64,000 nt of DNA from Bradyrhizobium sp. CCBAU 53421 (GTDB lineage: Bacteria > Pseudomonadota > Alphaproteobacteria > Rhizobiales > Xanthobacteraceae), in contig NZ_CP030047.1 in the NCBI RefSeq assembly GCF_015291625.1, positions 4,464,001 through 4,528,000 on the forward strand, given 5' to 3'. Position 1 is the first letter of the stretch. Each line of letters starts with the position of its first letter. The position numbers and the translations under genes were made by a program. The notes beneath the pieces were generated by a model. That model worked only from the letters and a program-made list of their open reading frames with translations, did not search any database and was not told the DNA's origin. This document shows, piece by piece, positions 15,047-23,869 of this stretch.

Positions 15047-17311
15047 TCAGTCCTTGGGCCTGACGTCGCCGTCCGACACCAGCAGCACCGACGCCTTCGA
15101 CTTGCCGAGCACGGCGGCTGCAACGCTGCCGAAATTCAAGCTGTCGCCCTGGATGCGGTCGACGCCGATCACGACGAGGTCGGCCCGGCTGGCCGCGATC
15201 TCCTGCAGGATCGCGACCTCGGGCGCGGTGTTGGCGCGCAGCCGCGTCGCGAATTTGATGTCATAGCGCGCGGCGGTTGCCGCGATGTCCTTCAGGATCG
15301 CTTCCTCCGGCGCCAGCGACATGCTCGGGCTGGTGCGGCGGGCGCCCTTGTCGCGCGTGGTCGAGACATAGACCACCTGCAGCGGTTCGCTGGCGAGGCG
15401 CGCCAGTGCGATCGCGACCTCGGCGCCGCGCCGCGAGACGTTGCTGCCCGACACCGGCACCAGGATCTTCCGTGCATTCGCCGTCGGCTCCCTCGCGTGC
15501 ACACCCTTGGCGGCTGCGATCGCCAGCGGGCCGTCGAAGCTCGAGGTCAGCTCGTCAATCCGGCGGTCGAAGCCGCCATCGGGGCCCGCGACCTCCTCCA
15601 TGCCGACCACGAGCAGGTCAAAACCCTTTCTGGCTTCCTCGGCGATCGCCTCCGCCGCGGTCTCCTCGCGGGCGCGGCTAATGACATCGACATTGCCGCT
15701 GCCGTCGGCCTCGGCCTCGGCGCTGGCCTTGGCGGCATTGATTACCGCGGCCTCGGGGCTTTCCTCGCCGGCGCGGTTTTTTTCCTGCAGCTTGGCGTGG
15801 ACGCCGACATGCAGCACCGTGATCGGCAGGCCGCGCCCGCCGGCGAGCACGCCGGCGAGATGCGCAGCGAATGTCGCGTTGCTGCTCTCGTCGACCGCAA
15901 GCAGCAGCCGCTCAAGATTGGCGACGAAGCCGCGCTGCTCGTATTCCTCGCGCTCCAGCCGCTCGTTTTCCTCCTTGCCGAGCGGCAGCCGAGCCAGCGC
16001 GCTGCGCAGCATCGGCGGCATCGCCATCGTGGTCAGGATCGCCATGGTCACGATCATCGAGAACAAGGTCTGGCTCAGCACGCCCATCGACAGGCCGATG
16101 GTGGCGATGATCACCTCGGTCGAGCCGCGCGCGTTCATGCCGCTCGCCAGCGCGTAGGATTCCTGCCGCGTCAGTCCGCCGAGCGCGCCGCCGACAAAGG
16201 CGCCGCCGAACTTGCCGATGCTCGCGATCAAGACCAGCGCGGCGGTGAGCCCCAGCACCGCTGGGTCCTTCAGCACGGTAAGGTCGGCGCTGAGCCCCGC
16301 CAGCCCGAAGAACACCGGCATGAACAGGCTGGAGATCAGCCCACGCAGCCGCTCGTCGATCTGCCGGGTCAGGATCGGGGATTCCCCGACCAGTACGCCG
16401 GCGATGAAGGCGCCGAGCACGGTATGGACGCCGATCAGATGCGTGATCATCGCCATCACGCTCATCAGCAGCAGGATCGCGGTGATAACCGCCGCCGAAC
16501 TCACCAGATTGTCGTTGGCCCAGCGGATCATGCGGAACACCAGCCGGCGGCCGATCGTGAAGCTGACCGCGAGGAAGGCGAGGGTGCCAAACAGCGCCTG
16601 CGCGATCGAAAGCAGATCGAGGCTGCCGCGCGAGGCGAGGCTGAAGATCACAGCGATGATGATCCAGCCGAGGGTGTCGTCGATGATCGCGGAGGCGACG
16701 ATGATCTGGCCGACATTGCGGCGCATGAAGTTCATCTCGCGCACCACGACGGCAACGATCTTCACCGAGGAGATCGACAGCGCGGTGCCCAGAAACAGCG
16801 CGGCGATCAGCCGCGCTTCGGGATGCGGCAACAAGCCGTCGGGGAGGAATTCGCCAAGCACGAAGCCGCAGACGAACGGCACCGCGATGCCCGCGACCGA
16901 GATCGTCATGGCGGCGCGGCCGACCTTGCGCGCCAGCTTGAGGTCGGTCTCCATGCCGGTCAGCAGCAACAGCAGCAGGATGCCAAGCTGCGCGATGCCG
17001 TCGAGCAGCGCTTTCTGCTCGCCGGACGGCGGAAAGACGACGTCATGCGCCGACGGCCACAGCCAGCCGAACAGCGATGGGCCGAGCAGCAGGCCGCCGA
17101 GCAGTTCGCCGATCACGGAGGGCTGGCCGATCCGCTGCATCAGCTCGCCGAGGCCGCGGCCGACCGCGATCAGGAGCGCGATCTGGACGAGCAGGATGAA
17201 CTCGCTGGGCTTGCTCGCTCTATCGCCTTCGGCGCCGGCCGCCGTGGCGGTCGCAAGCAGGATGATGACCGCCCAGATCGTCGGTTGAAGCCGCCCCCAG
17301 CGGATCACCAT
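15047..17311 (-). CDS. CPA2-type cation:proton antiporter with C-terminal universal-stress domain
   Basis: A 754-residue protein. After a possible signal-like segment, about 12-13 membrane helices make a Na+/H+ exchanger domain (residues about 35-430) with the SAIIDDTLGW segment, which carries the paired acidic residues of CPA2 antiporters. The cytoplasmic C-terminus (about 465-750) holds UspA-like folds: RLLLAVDESSNATFAAHLAG and ARKILVPVSGSNVSRRGAEV, ending with SKASVLLVSDGDV. It probably couples monovalent cation/proton exchange to nucleotide or stress sensing. It is monocistronic, with an EcfG-like promoter on the other strand just upstream. Confidence 0.9.
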   Translation of the reverse strand: MVIRWGRLQPTIWAVIILLATATAAGAEGDRASKPSEFILLVQIALLIAVGRGLGELMQRIGQPSVIGELLGGLLLGPSLFGWLWPSAHDVVFPPSGEQKALLDGIAQLGILLLLLLTGMETDLKLARKVGRAAMTISVAGIAVPFVCGFVLGEFLPDGLLPHPEARLIAALFLGTALSISSVKIVAVVVREMNFMRRNVGQIIVASAIIDDTLGWIIIAVIFSLASRGSLDLLSIAQALFGTLAFLAVSFTIGRRLVFRMIRWANDNLVSSAAVITAILLLMSVMAMITHLIGVHTVLGAFIAGVLVGESPILTRQIDERLRGLISSLFMPVFFGLAGLSADLTVLKDPAVLGLTAALVLIASIGKFGGAFVGGALGGLTRQESYALASGMNARGSTEVIIATIGLSMGVLSQTLFSMIVTMAILTTMAMPPMLRSALARLPLGKEENERLEREEYEQRGFVANLERLLLAVDESSNATFAAHLAGVLAGGRGLPITVLHVGVHAKLQEKNRAGEESPEAAVINAAKASAEAEADGSGNVDVISRAREETAAEAIAEEARKGFDLLVVGMEEVAGPDGGFDRRIDELTSSFDGPLAIAAAKGVHAREPTANARKILVPVSGSNVSRRGAEVAIALARLASEPLQVVYVSTTRDKGARRTSPSMSLAPEEAILKDIAATAARYDIKFATRLRANTAPEVAILQEIAASRADLVVIGVDRIQGDSLNFGSVAAAVLGKSKASVLLVSDGDVRPKD

Positions 17312-17407
17312 TGCGTCTCCGATTGCCTAATTCCAGCGCGGCTCGGCCCGTCTGCCGCATGCGGTCAACGCCCCCGTTCCGAAAGCGATCCACCTGCGTC
17401 AGAATTT

Positions 17408-17433
17408 GGAACCGGGGCGCGGGGCCGATCGTT
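17408..17433 (+). promoter_or_regulatory. EcfG (general stress) promoter
   Basis: GGAAC at 17408-17412 is separated by 17 bases from CGTT at 17430-17433, an exact match to the GGAAC-N16/17-CGTT consensus of the alphaproteobacterial general stress sigma factor EcfG. Transcription would start near 17440, about 100 bases before the small gene at 17538. Confidence 0.6.
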
Positions 17434-17537
17434 TTGCTCATGATGCGTTCATCCTCATGATGCGATGGTGGTGCCCGGAGCAAGCGCGAGCACCGCCGGA
17501 GCGGACGGGCCTCGGCTCGCACGCACAGGAGGTTGTG

Positions 17538-17660
17538 ATGGCAACCAGATCCAATCTTTCGAAGGCCGAACTGGCGCGTAGCGTTGCCGGCGCAACGTCA
17601 GCGTTGGTGTTGAGCGCGCTCGTCCTGTTCGCCGCCGCACATCACCTGAGCGGCGGCTAG
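17538..17660 (+). CDS. 40-residue membrane protein, probable stress-regulated
   Basis: The ATG at 17538 follows AGGAGG by six bases, an ideal ribosome binding site. The 40-residue product has a polar N-terminus (MATRSNLSKAELARSV) and one transmembrane helix (residues about 18-36), ending HHLSGG. The GTG/ATG codons upstream in the same frame have no comparable site. An EcfG-type promoter lies at 17408-17433, so it is probably part of the general stress regulon. Function unknown. Confidence 0.7.
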   Translation: MATRSNLSKAELARSVAGATSALVLSALVLFAAAHHLSGG

Positions 17661-17695
17661 CCCCGGGCGGCAGGTCCGCCAGGCCGAGTCCATCA

Positions 17696-17824
17696 TCAGA
17701 GTAGGAAGGTCCCGATCAGCAGGCCGGCCGCAAACGCCCAGAGCCCGAGCGTGCAGGCAGATATCACCCGGACGAGATTACGCAGATCCACGTCCTGCCA
17801 GCTGCTATGGGACCGATAGGTCAA
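17696..17824 (-). CDS. small membrane protein with probable TTG start
   Basis: About 42 residues. A polar stretch (LTYRSHSSWQDVDLRNLVR) precedes one hydrophobic helix (ISACTLGLWAFAAGLLIGTF). A TTG at 17824 about a dozen bases after a GGGGG run is the likely start; reading on to an ATG at 17893 adds an Arg/Cys-rich segment unlike a natural N-terminus. It converges with the small gene ending at 17660. Unrecognised. Confidence 0.45.
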   Translation of the reverse strand: MTYRSHSSWQDVDLRNLVRVISACTLGLWAFAAGLLIGTFLL

Positions 17825-17992
17825 TTGCAGGCACCCCCTGCGGCGGCCGCCTTTGCTTTTTGCCAGGCAAGCCTGTTCCCGATAGGTGCCCAAATGAAGG
17901 CAACCAGCGGTGGCGCCCGTTCACGCCTTTGCGAGGTGCCGCCTCCAATGCCCGGTATTGCCTTCCCGCTGGCGGGGTGATGCCCGCCCCGA

Positions 17993-18295
17993 TCAGGCTG
18001 CCCGCCGCTTGCGGGTCTGCGCGGCCTTCTTGGCCGAGCGCGACCTCGCCGCCGCCGGACGTTTCGCGGCCGCCTTGCCGCCGAGCTTGCCGCCCTTGCG
18101 CGAGGGGGAATGGTCTTCGCGCGTCCCGCGGCCGGAGCCGCTCTTCTTGCCGCCATGAGTCTCCTTGTTGACGGTCGCCCATGCGCGCCGCTCGGCCTCG
18201 CGATCCGGAATGCCCCGCTTCTCGTAGCCTTCCTCGATATGTTCGGCCTGCCGCTTCTGCTTGTCGGTGTAACTCGACTTGTCGCCTCTGGGCAT
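17993..18295 (-). CDS. small basic protein of the kind annotated as plasmid stabilization protein
   Basis: A 100-residue protein. The first 50 residues (MPRGDKSSYTDKQKRQAEHI, then GYEKRGIPDREAERRAWATV) form the conserved domain found in many rhizobial proteins labelled plasmid stabilization protein. The tail is a Lys/Arg/Ala repeat (KGGKLGGKAAAKR, RSAKKAAQTRKRR) resembling histone H1-like nucleic-acid-binding tails. There is no evidence for a plasmid or partition role here. It sits in a run of tiny minus-strand genes, one of which has an EcfG promoter, so stress-linked chromatin or DNA protection is a reasonable guess. Confidence 0.75.
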   Translation of the reverse strand: MPRGDKSSYTDKQKRQAEHIEEGYEKRGIPDREAERRAWATVNKETHGGKKSGSGRGTREDHSPSRKGGKLGGKAAAKRPAAARSRSAKKAAQTRKRRAA

Positions 18296-18341
18296 CGCGC
18301 TCTCCTGTCTATCTTGATCGAGACATCAGCCGGACTTCGAC

Positions 18342-18527
18342 CTAGTCGTCGTTCGGCTCCACGACCTCGAATCTGGATCGACTGAAGCGGCCCAATCCGC
18401 CGAGCTCGTAATAGCCGTCGCGTTCGATATCCCTTGTCACTTCATAGACGCGACCGAGTGAGAGCGTGTCCCGCTGCAACGTGTTGTCGACGCAACGAAC
18501 GTGAAAATGCTTGCCGGTGTCTGCCAT
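18342..18527 (-). CDS. conserved hypothetical protein, 61 aa
   Basis: A 61-residue soluble protein starting MADTGKHFHVRCVDNTLQRD and ending SRSRFEVVEPNDD. The pattern CVDN...LSLGRVYEV...YYELGGLGRFSRSRFE suggests a small beta-barrel (SH3-like), and such short proteins are common in Bradyrhizobium. It lies between two other tiny genes on the same strand. A near-match EcfG promoter (GGGAC-N17-CGTT, minus strand, 18599-18574) lies about 45 bases upstream. Confidence 0.65.
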   Translation of the reverse strand: MADTGKHFHVRCVDNTLQRDTLSLGRVYEVTRDIERDGYYELGGLGRFSRSRFEVVEPNDD

Positions 18528-18612
18528 GCGCTCATCCTGAATTGTTGGTCTGGTTCGGCGTTACGTATCGCGCAACGCCGCGATCGCAACCGGTGTCCCC
18601 GCCGTGGACCGA

Positions 18613-18840
18613 TCACGAAATTTCGTTCGGCAATCTCCACTCGGGCGCCGGCTCGCAGACTTCACCGTCGCCGGGAATCTGTTTCATGTGATAGCCGGCC
18701 GGAATCACCTGGCCCGGCGCCTCGTCCGCGACGGGAACATCGAAGATCAGCCCGGAGATCAGTGCGTGTTCCCAAGCCTGCTTTTCCGTCGGAAAAGCCT
18801 GGTCGATTTGTTTGTCATGATCGAACAGCGCGTAAGGCAT
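18613..18840 (-). CDS. conserved hypothetical protein, 75 aa, EcfG-type promoter
   Basis: A 75-residue soluble protein beginning MPYALFDHDKQIDQAFPTEK. It has an N-terminal segment in which FPTEKQAWEHAL looks like a helix, then an acidic, Pro-rich end (GDGEVCEPAPEW). No domain is recognised. The promoter at 18904-18928 is an exact EcfG consensus about 60 bases before the start, making this a good candidate member of the PhyR-NepR-EcfG regulon. Confidence 0.65.
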   Translation of the reverse strand: MPYALFDHDKQIDQAFPTEKQAWEHALISGLIFDVPVADEAPGQVIPAGYHMKQIPGDGEVCEPAPEWRLPNEIS

Positions 18841-18903
18841 CTCGCGTCCTCGAGCATTGGCGGGGCACGGACGGCTTGCGGCCGGCGCACCAGATAGCTT
18901 GAA

Positions 18904-18928
18904 AACGCCTGCTCCTGGTGGGCGTTCC
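18904..18928 (-). promoter_or_regulatory. EcfG (general stress) promoter
   Basis: On the minus strand GGAAC (18928-18924) is followed after exactly 16 bases by CGTT (18907-18904), matching the EcfG consensus. The predicted start, near 18897, is about 57 bases upstream of the 75-residue gene starting at 18840. Confidence 0.65.
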
Positions 18929-18955
18929 TAATCTTGGCGATGCCGGCGGCGCATA

Positions 18956-19765
18956 TCACACCGCGAAGCCCGAACCGCCGCCTTGCGCGATGCCGGCAAG
19001 ATATTTCGCCGGCGGCTTGCCGAGCGCCTTCTTGAACATCGTGATGAACGCCGTGACGGATTCATAACCGAGCGCGGTCGAGACCTGCTGAACGCTCATA
19101 CCGGCCGACAGCTCGCGCAGCGCGACGATCAAGTGCAGCTGCTGGCGCCAGCGGCCGAACGTCAGGCCGGTCTCGTTCAGGACGAGACGCGCAAGGCTGC
19201 TTTCGCTCATCGCCATGCGGTCGGCCCATTCGGCCATCGTGCTGCGATCGGATGGATCGTCGGCGAGGTCAGCCGCGATCCGTCGCAGCCGTGCTTCGCC
19301 CGAGATCGGCAGATGTAGCTGCTGCACCCGCATGCGCGGCAATTCGTTCAGCAGCAATTGCGTGACCAGCGTTGCATCGCCGACGTCATGCTGCATGCGA
19401 TCCGACAGCGCGACGATGAGCTCGCGCAGCAGGGGCGAGATCGACAGCGTGCAGCAGCGGTCGGGCAACTCGGCGGCGCCAGGCTCGATGAAGACGAAGA
19501 AGATCCGCGCATTGGCGGTTGCGATATTGGTGTGGGGTGTGCCGCCGGGAAGCCAGACACCGCAATGCGGCGGCACCATCCACAGTCCGTTCGGAACGCG
19601 GCACATCACGCCGCCGCCGAGCGCAAACACCAGCTGTCCCTTGCGGTGCGCGTGCTCGGCCGCCTCGACCTTGTTCTCGGTGACGTCGAGGCGCACGGCA
19701 AGGGCCGGGGCCGCAACATCATCCGGATCGAGGTCCGGCCAGGGATAGCGAAGCTGAAAACCCAT
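18956..19765 (-). CDS. AraC-family regulator with cupin N-terminus
   Basis: A 269-residue regulator. The N-terminal cupin-like sensor domain (about 15-110) has EAAEHAHRKGQLVFALGG and PPHCGVWLPGGTPH, and the C-terminal AraC domain has MAMSESSLARLVLNETGLTF and STALGYESVTAFITMFKKA. It belongs to the NimR/YdeO-like group with a RmlC-like sensor. The divergent gene at 19881 encodes a CynX/NimT-type MFS transporter. NimR of E. coli regulates the NimT transporter in exactly this divergent arrangement, so this is probably its regulator. The start at 19765 gives the family-typical N-terminus. Confidence 0.85.
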   Translation of the reverse strand: MGFQLRYPWPDLDPDDVAAPALAVRLDVTENKVEAAEHAHRKGQLVFALGGGVMCRVPNGLWMVPPHCGVWLPGGTPHTNIATANARIFFVFIEPGAAELPDRCCTLSISPLLRELIVALSDRMQHDVGDATLVTQLLLNELPRMRVQQLHLPISGEARLRRIAADLADDPSDRSTMAEWADRMAMSESSLARLVLNETGLTFGRWRQQLHLIVALRELSAGMSVQQVSTALGYESVTAFITMFKKALGKPPAKYLAGIAQGGGSGFAV

Positions 19766-19880
19766 AGCGAAGCTCGAAGCCTTGGAGTGACTGAATTTAG
19801 CGATCAATAGAATAGATATGTAAATTCTTCCGGCGGCTAAGTCGATAGTTTCCGCGCGGGCGGATAGCCGGGAGCATGTG

Positions 19881-21066
19881 ATGACGATGATTGCGCCGAT
19901 GCGGACGTTTGGCGGGCAGGGGCTCCTGGTCGTGGGGATCCTGCTGACCGCCTCGGCGCTCCGTGCGCCCATTACCGGCGTCGCGCCGATGCTCGGCATG
20001 ATCCGCGAGAGCAGCGGGGTCAGCGCGGCGGAGGCGGGATTCCTGACGACACTGCCGTTGCTTGCGTTCGCCGTGATCTCACCGGTTGCGGCCATCCTCG
20101 GGCGCAGATGCGGCCATGGAGCGGTCGCTGTTCGGCGCGCTGCTGGTCATCGCCGCCGGGATCGCCTTGCGCTCGTCGGGTCCGGTCTGGGCGCTGTTCG
20201 CCGGCACCTCCACCATCGGTGCGGGGATCGCGGTTGCAAATGTGCTGCTGCCGAGCCTGCTCAAGCGCGACTTCCCGACCCGCATCGCCAGCCTGACCGG
20301 CGCTTACGCGATCACGTCTGCATTGGCCCAGGCGTTCGCATCCGTCGTGGCGATCCCGCTCGCCTTGTTGCCCGGATCCGGCTGGCACCTTTCGCTTGCG
20401 AGCACGCTGATCTTTCCGCTGGTGGCGTTGATGGTCTGGGTCCCGCAGCTGGGGATGCATTCGGTCCCGGCGATCGAGCCTGACGCGCTGGCGCATCGCG
20501 GGCGCATCTGGCACTCGCCGCTCGCCTGGCAGGTCACCGGTTTTCTCGGCCTGACCTCGCTGGTGTTCTACGTCATCGTCGGATGGCTGCCCGCCATTCT
20601 CGCGCAGGCAGGCTACTCCGCGGCGGCGGCGGGCACGCTGCACGGCGTATCGCAGCTGGCGACGGCGATTCCCGGCCTGATACTCGGTCCGATGGTCCGG
20701 CGCATGAAGGATCAACGCGGCATCGCGATCGCGGTGTCGCTTGCGACCTGCGCCGCGCTGCTCGGATTGTGGCAGCTTCCGTCGCTTGCGCTGGTGTGGG
20801 TCGCGCTGTTCGGCTTCGGCGCGGGCGCTGCCTTCATCCTCGGCCTCACATTCGTCAGCCTGAGGACTGCGCACAGCCAGCAGGCGGCGACATTGTCGGG
20901 CATGGCGCAGTGCCTCGGCTATTCGCTGTCGGCCGCTGGTCCGCCGCTTGCCGGATTTGCTCATGATGCGACCGGGGGCTGGGAGGTTGCGCTCGCGTGC
21001 TGCGCCGTGCCGACCGTGCTGATGGCCATTCTCGGCAACTTCGCCGGACGCACGTCAACGATCTGA
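19881..21066 (+). pseudogene. CynX/NimT-type MFS transporter gene with a +1 frameshift
   Basis: The N-terminal part (LLTASALRAPITGVAPML ... AFAVISPVAAILGRR) reads in one frame from the ATG at 19881. The rest (MERSLFGALLVIAAGIAL to FAGRTSTI) reads in the next frame to 21066. Removing one C from the CC at 20114-20115 (CGGCCATGG) joins the frames into about 395 residues with 12 membrane helices and the YAITSALAQAFAS motif. The frameshift is either natural inactivation or a sequencing error in GC-rich DNA. Codon use is healthy on both sides, so decay, if real, is recent. GGGAG before the ATG is the ribosome binding site. Confidence 0.75.
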
Positions 21067-21210
21067 TGCTTGCTCTGTGCGGTCTTACGGCCTGTCGAAT
21101 CGACTTTCGCACCGGTCACGTACAGGCGATGGCGGATGTCCATCGGTTGTATGCGATGAAGCCGCGCGCTACAGAGGCGCCTGGCAAGCAAGAGCCCGGA
21201 GGGAGAGCCG

Positions 21211-21585
21211 TTGAGGATGTCAGCAAATACGCGCATCGTGATCGGATCGACGCTTTTTGCCCTGGCGTCGAGTGCGTTGCTTTATCTGGTTCCGCCGAGC
21301 CCGATCGATCGACAACTTCTTCGCGGCACTTTTCACTTTTATCAAGGACACGCGTTTCTCGTCCCCGTCAAATACGTCGATGGCGATATCAAGACTGCCC
21401 GCCTGTATGAAGATGACAGGCTGCTCGGCCCGGCGAACAGCACCCAGCAAGAGATCATCGACGAGGGTGCCGGCCGCTTTGGACTTTACCGGGATCGCTG
21501 GGGTTATTTCGGACCGGCCTTGATGTTCTCGACGAGCGACAACACCAACCCGAACACGAACGGCAGGAAATATCACCTCAGGTGA
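21211..21585 (+). CDS. membrane-anchored hypothetical protein
   Basis: About 124 residues. The N-terminal helix (IVIGSTLFALASSALLYLV) is either a membrane anchor or an uncleaved signal; the remainder is soluble and rich in Tyr, Asp and Asn (FHFYQGHAF, KYVDGDIKTARLYEDDRLLG, TSDNTNPNTNGRKYHL). A TTG at 21211 preceded by GGAGGGAGAGCCG is better placed than the ATG at 21217, whose upstream GAGG is adjacent to it. No family recognised. Confidence 0.6.
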   Translation: MRMSANTRIVIGSTLFALASSALLYLVPPSPIDRQLLRGTFHFYQGHAFLVPVKYVDGDIKTARLYEDDRLLGPANSTQQEIIDEGAGRFGLYRDRWGYFGPALMFSTSDNTNPNTNGRKYHLR

Positions 21586-21625
21586 CGATCGGCGTGATGC
21601 GACGGTCGGCCGAGACCCGCACGGG

Positions 21626-22528
21626 TCACATGAAACCCGGATTGCGCGGCAGATACTGGTTCCAATTGCCGAATTCTCGCGACGACATCAGCAGCATCGG
21701 ACACTTGATCCGCATTCCCAGCGCCATTGCGGTATCAAGCGCCGCCTTGCTCGCACCAGGCAGGAATGCCGATATCCGTGACGCGCCGGTATCGGCCGCT
21801 AGGTACAACGCCGTTCTCAAGGCTGGAACGACCGCGTGCGGCTCCGTGACCGCGAGCGGTCCGATATGACCACCGGTGTCCACGTAGGCATAGCCGATCC
21901 AGTCGTTTCCATCGTGGAGATTGAACCCGGTCGCCGCGCCCTCATGGAGCAGATAGCGATGATGCTTTTCGCGCGAGACACCAAGGGTCCGCTCGTCTGC
22001 CTGCGCGAGACGACGCAGGGTCGAGGCCTCCGGCTTGAGCGGCGTGACGTCGTATTTTGGACCGTGCAAATGACCGATCAACTGCTCGCGCGATGCGCTG
22101 ATACTGTAGATGGGGAATCGCGGAAGCAGTCCGTGTCGGATGTAAAGCCCCTGCGATACCGTGTTGAAGCTGAAGGTGATGAGCACCCGGTTGGACGCCC
22201 CTGACTTCTCGGCGTGCGCGATGGTCCGCTTGATCAGTTCGTTGCCGATGCTCCGTCCCTGCTGATCGGGCGACACGAACAGCTGTGCCAGAAACCACAT
22301 GTCGCCGCAGATCCAGCTCCAGGCGAAGCCGAGGATCCGCTCGTTCTCCTCCGCCACCCAGAGACCGTCGGGATCGTCCCTCATGGAAAACAACTGGAAC
22401 TTGGGCGGAGACGAAACCGCCATCGGGCCGAAGCCGTGCCGTTCCGTGAGATCGTTGATGCTGGAGACGACGAGGGCGTCGGCGAATTCCAGGTCCTGCG
22501 CGCGTGCCGGCCGGCAGATCACTGACAT
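21626..22528 (-). CDS. tandem GNAT acetyltransferase
   Basis: A 300-residue protein with two GNAT folds. The first (about 5-150) has the acetyl-CoA-binding segment AQLFVSPDQQGRSIGNELIK, matching motif A (Q/R-x-x-G-x-G/A). The second (about 165-295) is more divergent (GHIGPLAVTEPHAVVPALRT) and may be structural. The protein acetylates an unknown amine, peptide or antibiotic-like substrate. It follows the acyl-CoA dehydrogenase gene by 29 bases and is probably co-transcribed with it. The ATG at 22528 starts MSVICRPARAQDLEFA, the usual GNAT opening. Confidence 0.85.
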   Translation of the reverse strand: MSVICRPARAQDLEFADALVVSSINDLTERHGFGPMAVSSPPKFQLFSMRDDPDGLWVAEENERILGFAWSWICGDMWFLAQLFVSPDQQGRSIGNELIKRTIAHAEKSGASNRVLITFSFNTVSQGLYIRHGLLPRFPIYSISASREQLIGHLHGPKYDVTPLKPEASTLRRLAQADERTLGVSREKHHRYLLHEGAATGFNLHDGNDWIGYAYVDTGGHIGPLAVTEPHAVVPALRTALYLAADTGASRISAFLPGASKAALDTAMALGMRIKCPMLLMSSREFGNWNQYLPRNPGFM

Positions 22529-22557
22529 GGGCAACTCCGTTGGTGGCCGGACAATGT

Positions 22558-23766
22558 TCAAAACCTCGTCGTGCCGGGATCGAGCCCAAGCGTCAGCCGG
22601 CCGGCCGTGATGTAATTGTTCGGGCTCATCGCGATATGCTTGGCCGCGGCGCGCACATCGCCGACCGCACGCTCCAGGGCGCAGGTGTCGAAGATGGCGA
22701 CGGCGCCCGCGCTGGTGGCCAGCATGTCGGTGATGGACGTGGCAGTCTCCGCCGCATGCGCGTTGGCGATCCGAATGTCCGCGCGAGCCTCCACCAGCCG
22801 TTGGCCGCCCGTGTCGGTTGCCGCCATCAATTCGGTCATGGCATCGATCAGAAGCGCGCGGGCGGCGCGAAGCATCGCTCTCGTCCGCCCGACCGTCGCC
22901 TGAACGATCTCGCGATCGCGGAGCGCGGCGCGCTTTCCGGAGCGGCCCTTGGCGAGCTCCGTGAACGAGGTGATGGCGCCGGATGCGATGCCGAGCGGCA
23001 CTCCGCAGATGCTCCACGCGAACACCGATGACGGCGGCATGCGATAGAGCAGCCCGGGCTGGGTCGGTTGCAGGCCGAGAAAGGGATGAGCGTGGGCCGC
23101 CGGCACGAAAACATCCCGCGCCTCGAAATCGCAACTGCCGGTGCCACGCAGTCCGGACACATGCCAGTTGTCGAGGACGGTCACATCCGCCCGCCCGAGA
23201 TAGCAGCAGAGAAGGGGCGAAGCAGGATCGTCGGGCCTGACGCTGGCCAGTACCATGAAGCGGGTCGCGTGATGCGCGCCGCTGCCGAACGGCCAGCGCC
23301 CGGACAGGCGATAGCCGCCTGCGACGGCCGTCGCCGTACCGACCGCACCGGTCGCGCTTGCGACAAAGGCGCGCAGGTCGGCATACCAGTCACGAGCGAC
23401 GGCCTCATCGAGGTAGCCGCCGATCCGGCTCATGCCGGCGCCATTGCCGACCAGCCAGCCGACGGAGCCGTCGAGTGCCGAGGCGGCTTCGACGACGCGC
23501 ATGAACGCGACGGGTGACAGTTCTGGTCCGCCGAGCGCTTGGGGCAGCCATAAGCGGAACAGGCCGGCGTCCGCCAGCGCGGCGAAAACCGCGTCCGGCA
23601 GCCGCCGCCCGCTGTCAAACTCGTTGCGCTGCGCAGCGATCAGCGGCGCCAACGCCTGGACGTCCTCGAGTATGCGGCAAACGCCGGCCGGGTCACCGGC
23701 ATGCACGTCCGGACCGGGACGGGCCATCGGACCGTCCGCTTTCGCCGCATAGCCTGGATCGCGCAT
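22558..23766 (-). CDS. acyl-CoA dehydrogenase / flavin-dependent hydroxylase family protein
   Basis: A 402-residue flavoprotein. The N-terminal helical domain (RLPDAVFAALADAGLFRLWL, PQALGGPELSP), a middle beta domain and a C-terminal helical Acyl-CoA_dh_2-type domain (DREIVQATVGRTRAMLRAAR) are in the usual order. The C-terminal type is shared with HsaA- and DszC-like monooxygenases, so oxidation or hydroxylation of a ring or acyl substrate are both possible. GAGGAG lies before the ATG at 23766. It is probably co-transcribed with the GNAT gene and divergent from a CadC-like regulator. Confidence 0.8.
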   Translation of the reverse strand: MRDPGYAAKADGPMARPGPDVHAGDPAGVCRILEDVQALAPLIAAQRNEFDSGRRLPDAVFAALADAGLFRLWLPQALGGPELSPVAFMRVVEAASALDGSVGWLVGNGAGMSRIGGYLDEAVARDWYADLRAFVASATGAVGTATAVAGGYRLSGRWPFGSGAHHATRFMVLASVRPDDPASPLLCCYLGRADVTVLDNWHVSGLRGTGSCDFEARDVFVPAAHAHPFLGLQPTQPGLLYRMPPSSVFAWSICGVPLGIASGAITSFTELAKGRSGKRAALRDREIVQATVGRTRAMLRAARALLIDAMTELMAATDTGGQRLVEARADIRIANAHAAETATSITDMLATSAGAVAIFDTCALERAVGDVRAAAKHIAMSPNNYITAGRLTLGLDPGTTRF

Positions 23767-23869
23767 CGGATTCTCCTCGAGGTTCGGCACCGCTGCAGCC
23801 TGATCGTCCGCTTCCCCGAGGTCCTGAATCGGTTCCGAAAAAGTTGCAAAAAATGTAGTCTGCGCAGCC

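Noticed and set aside
15497..17443. A long plus-strand open frame antisense to the CPA2 antiporter
   Set aside because: Gln/Arg/His-rich low-complexity translation without motifs, opposite a well-supported membrane protein gene.
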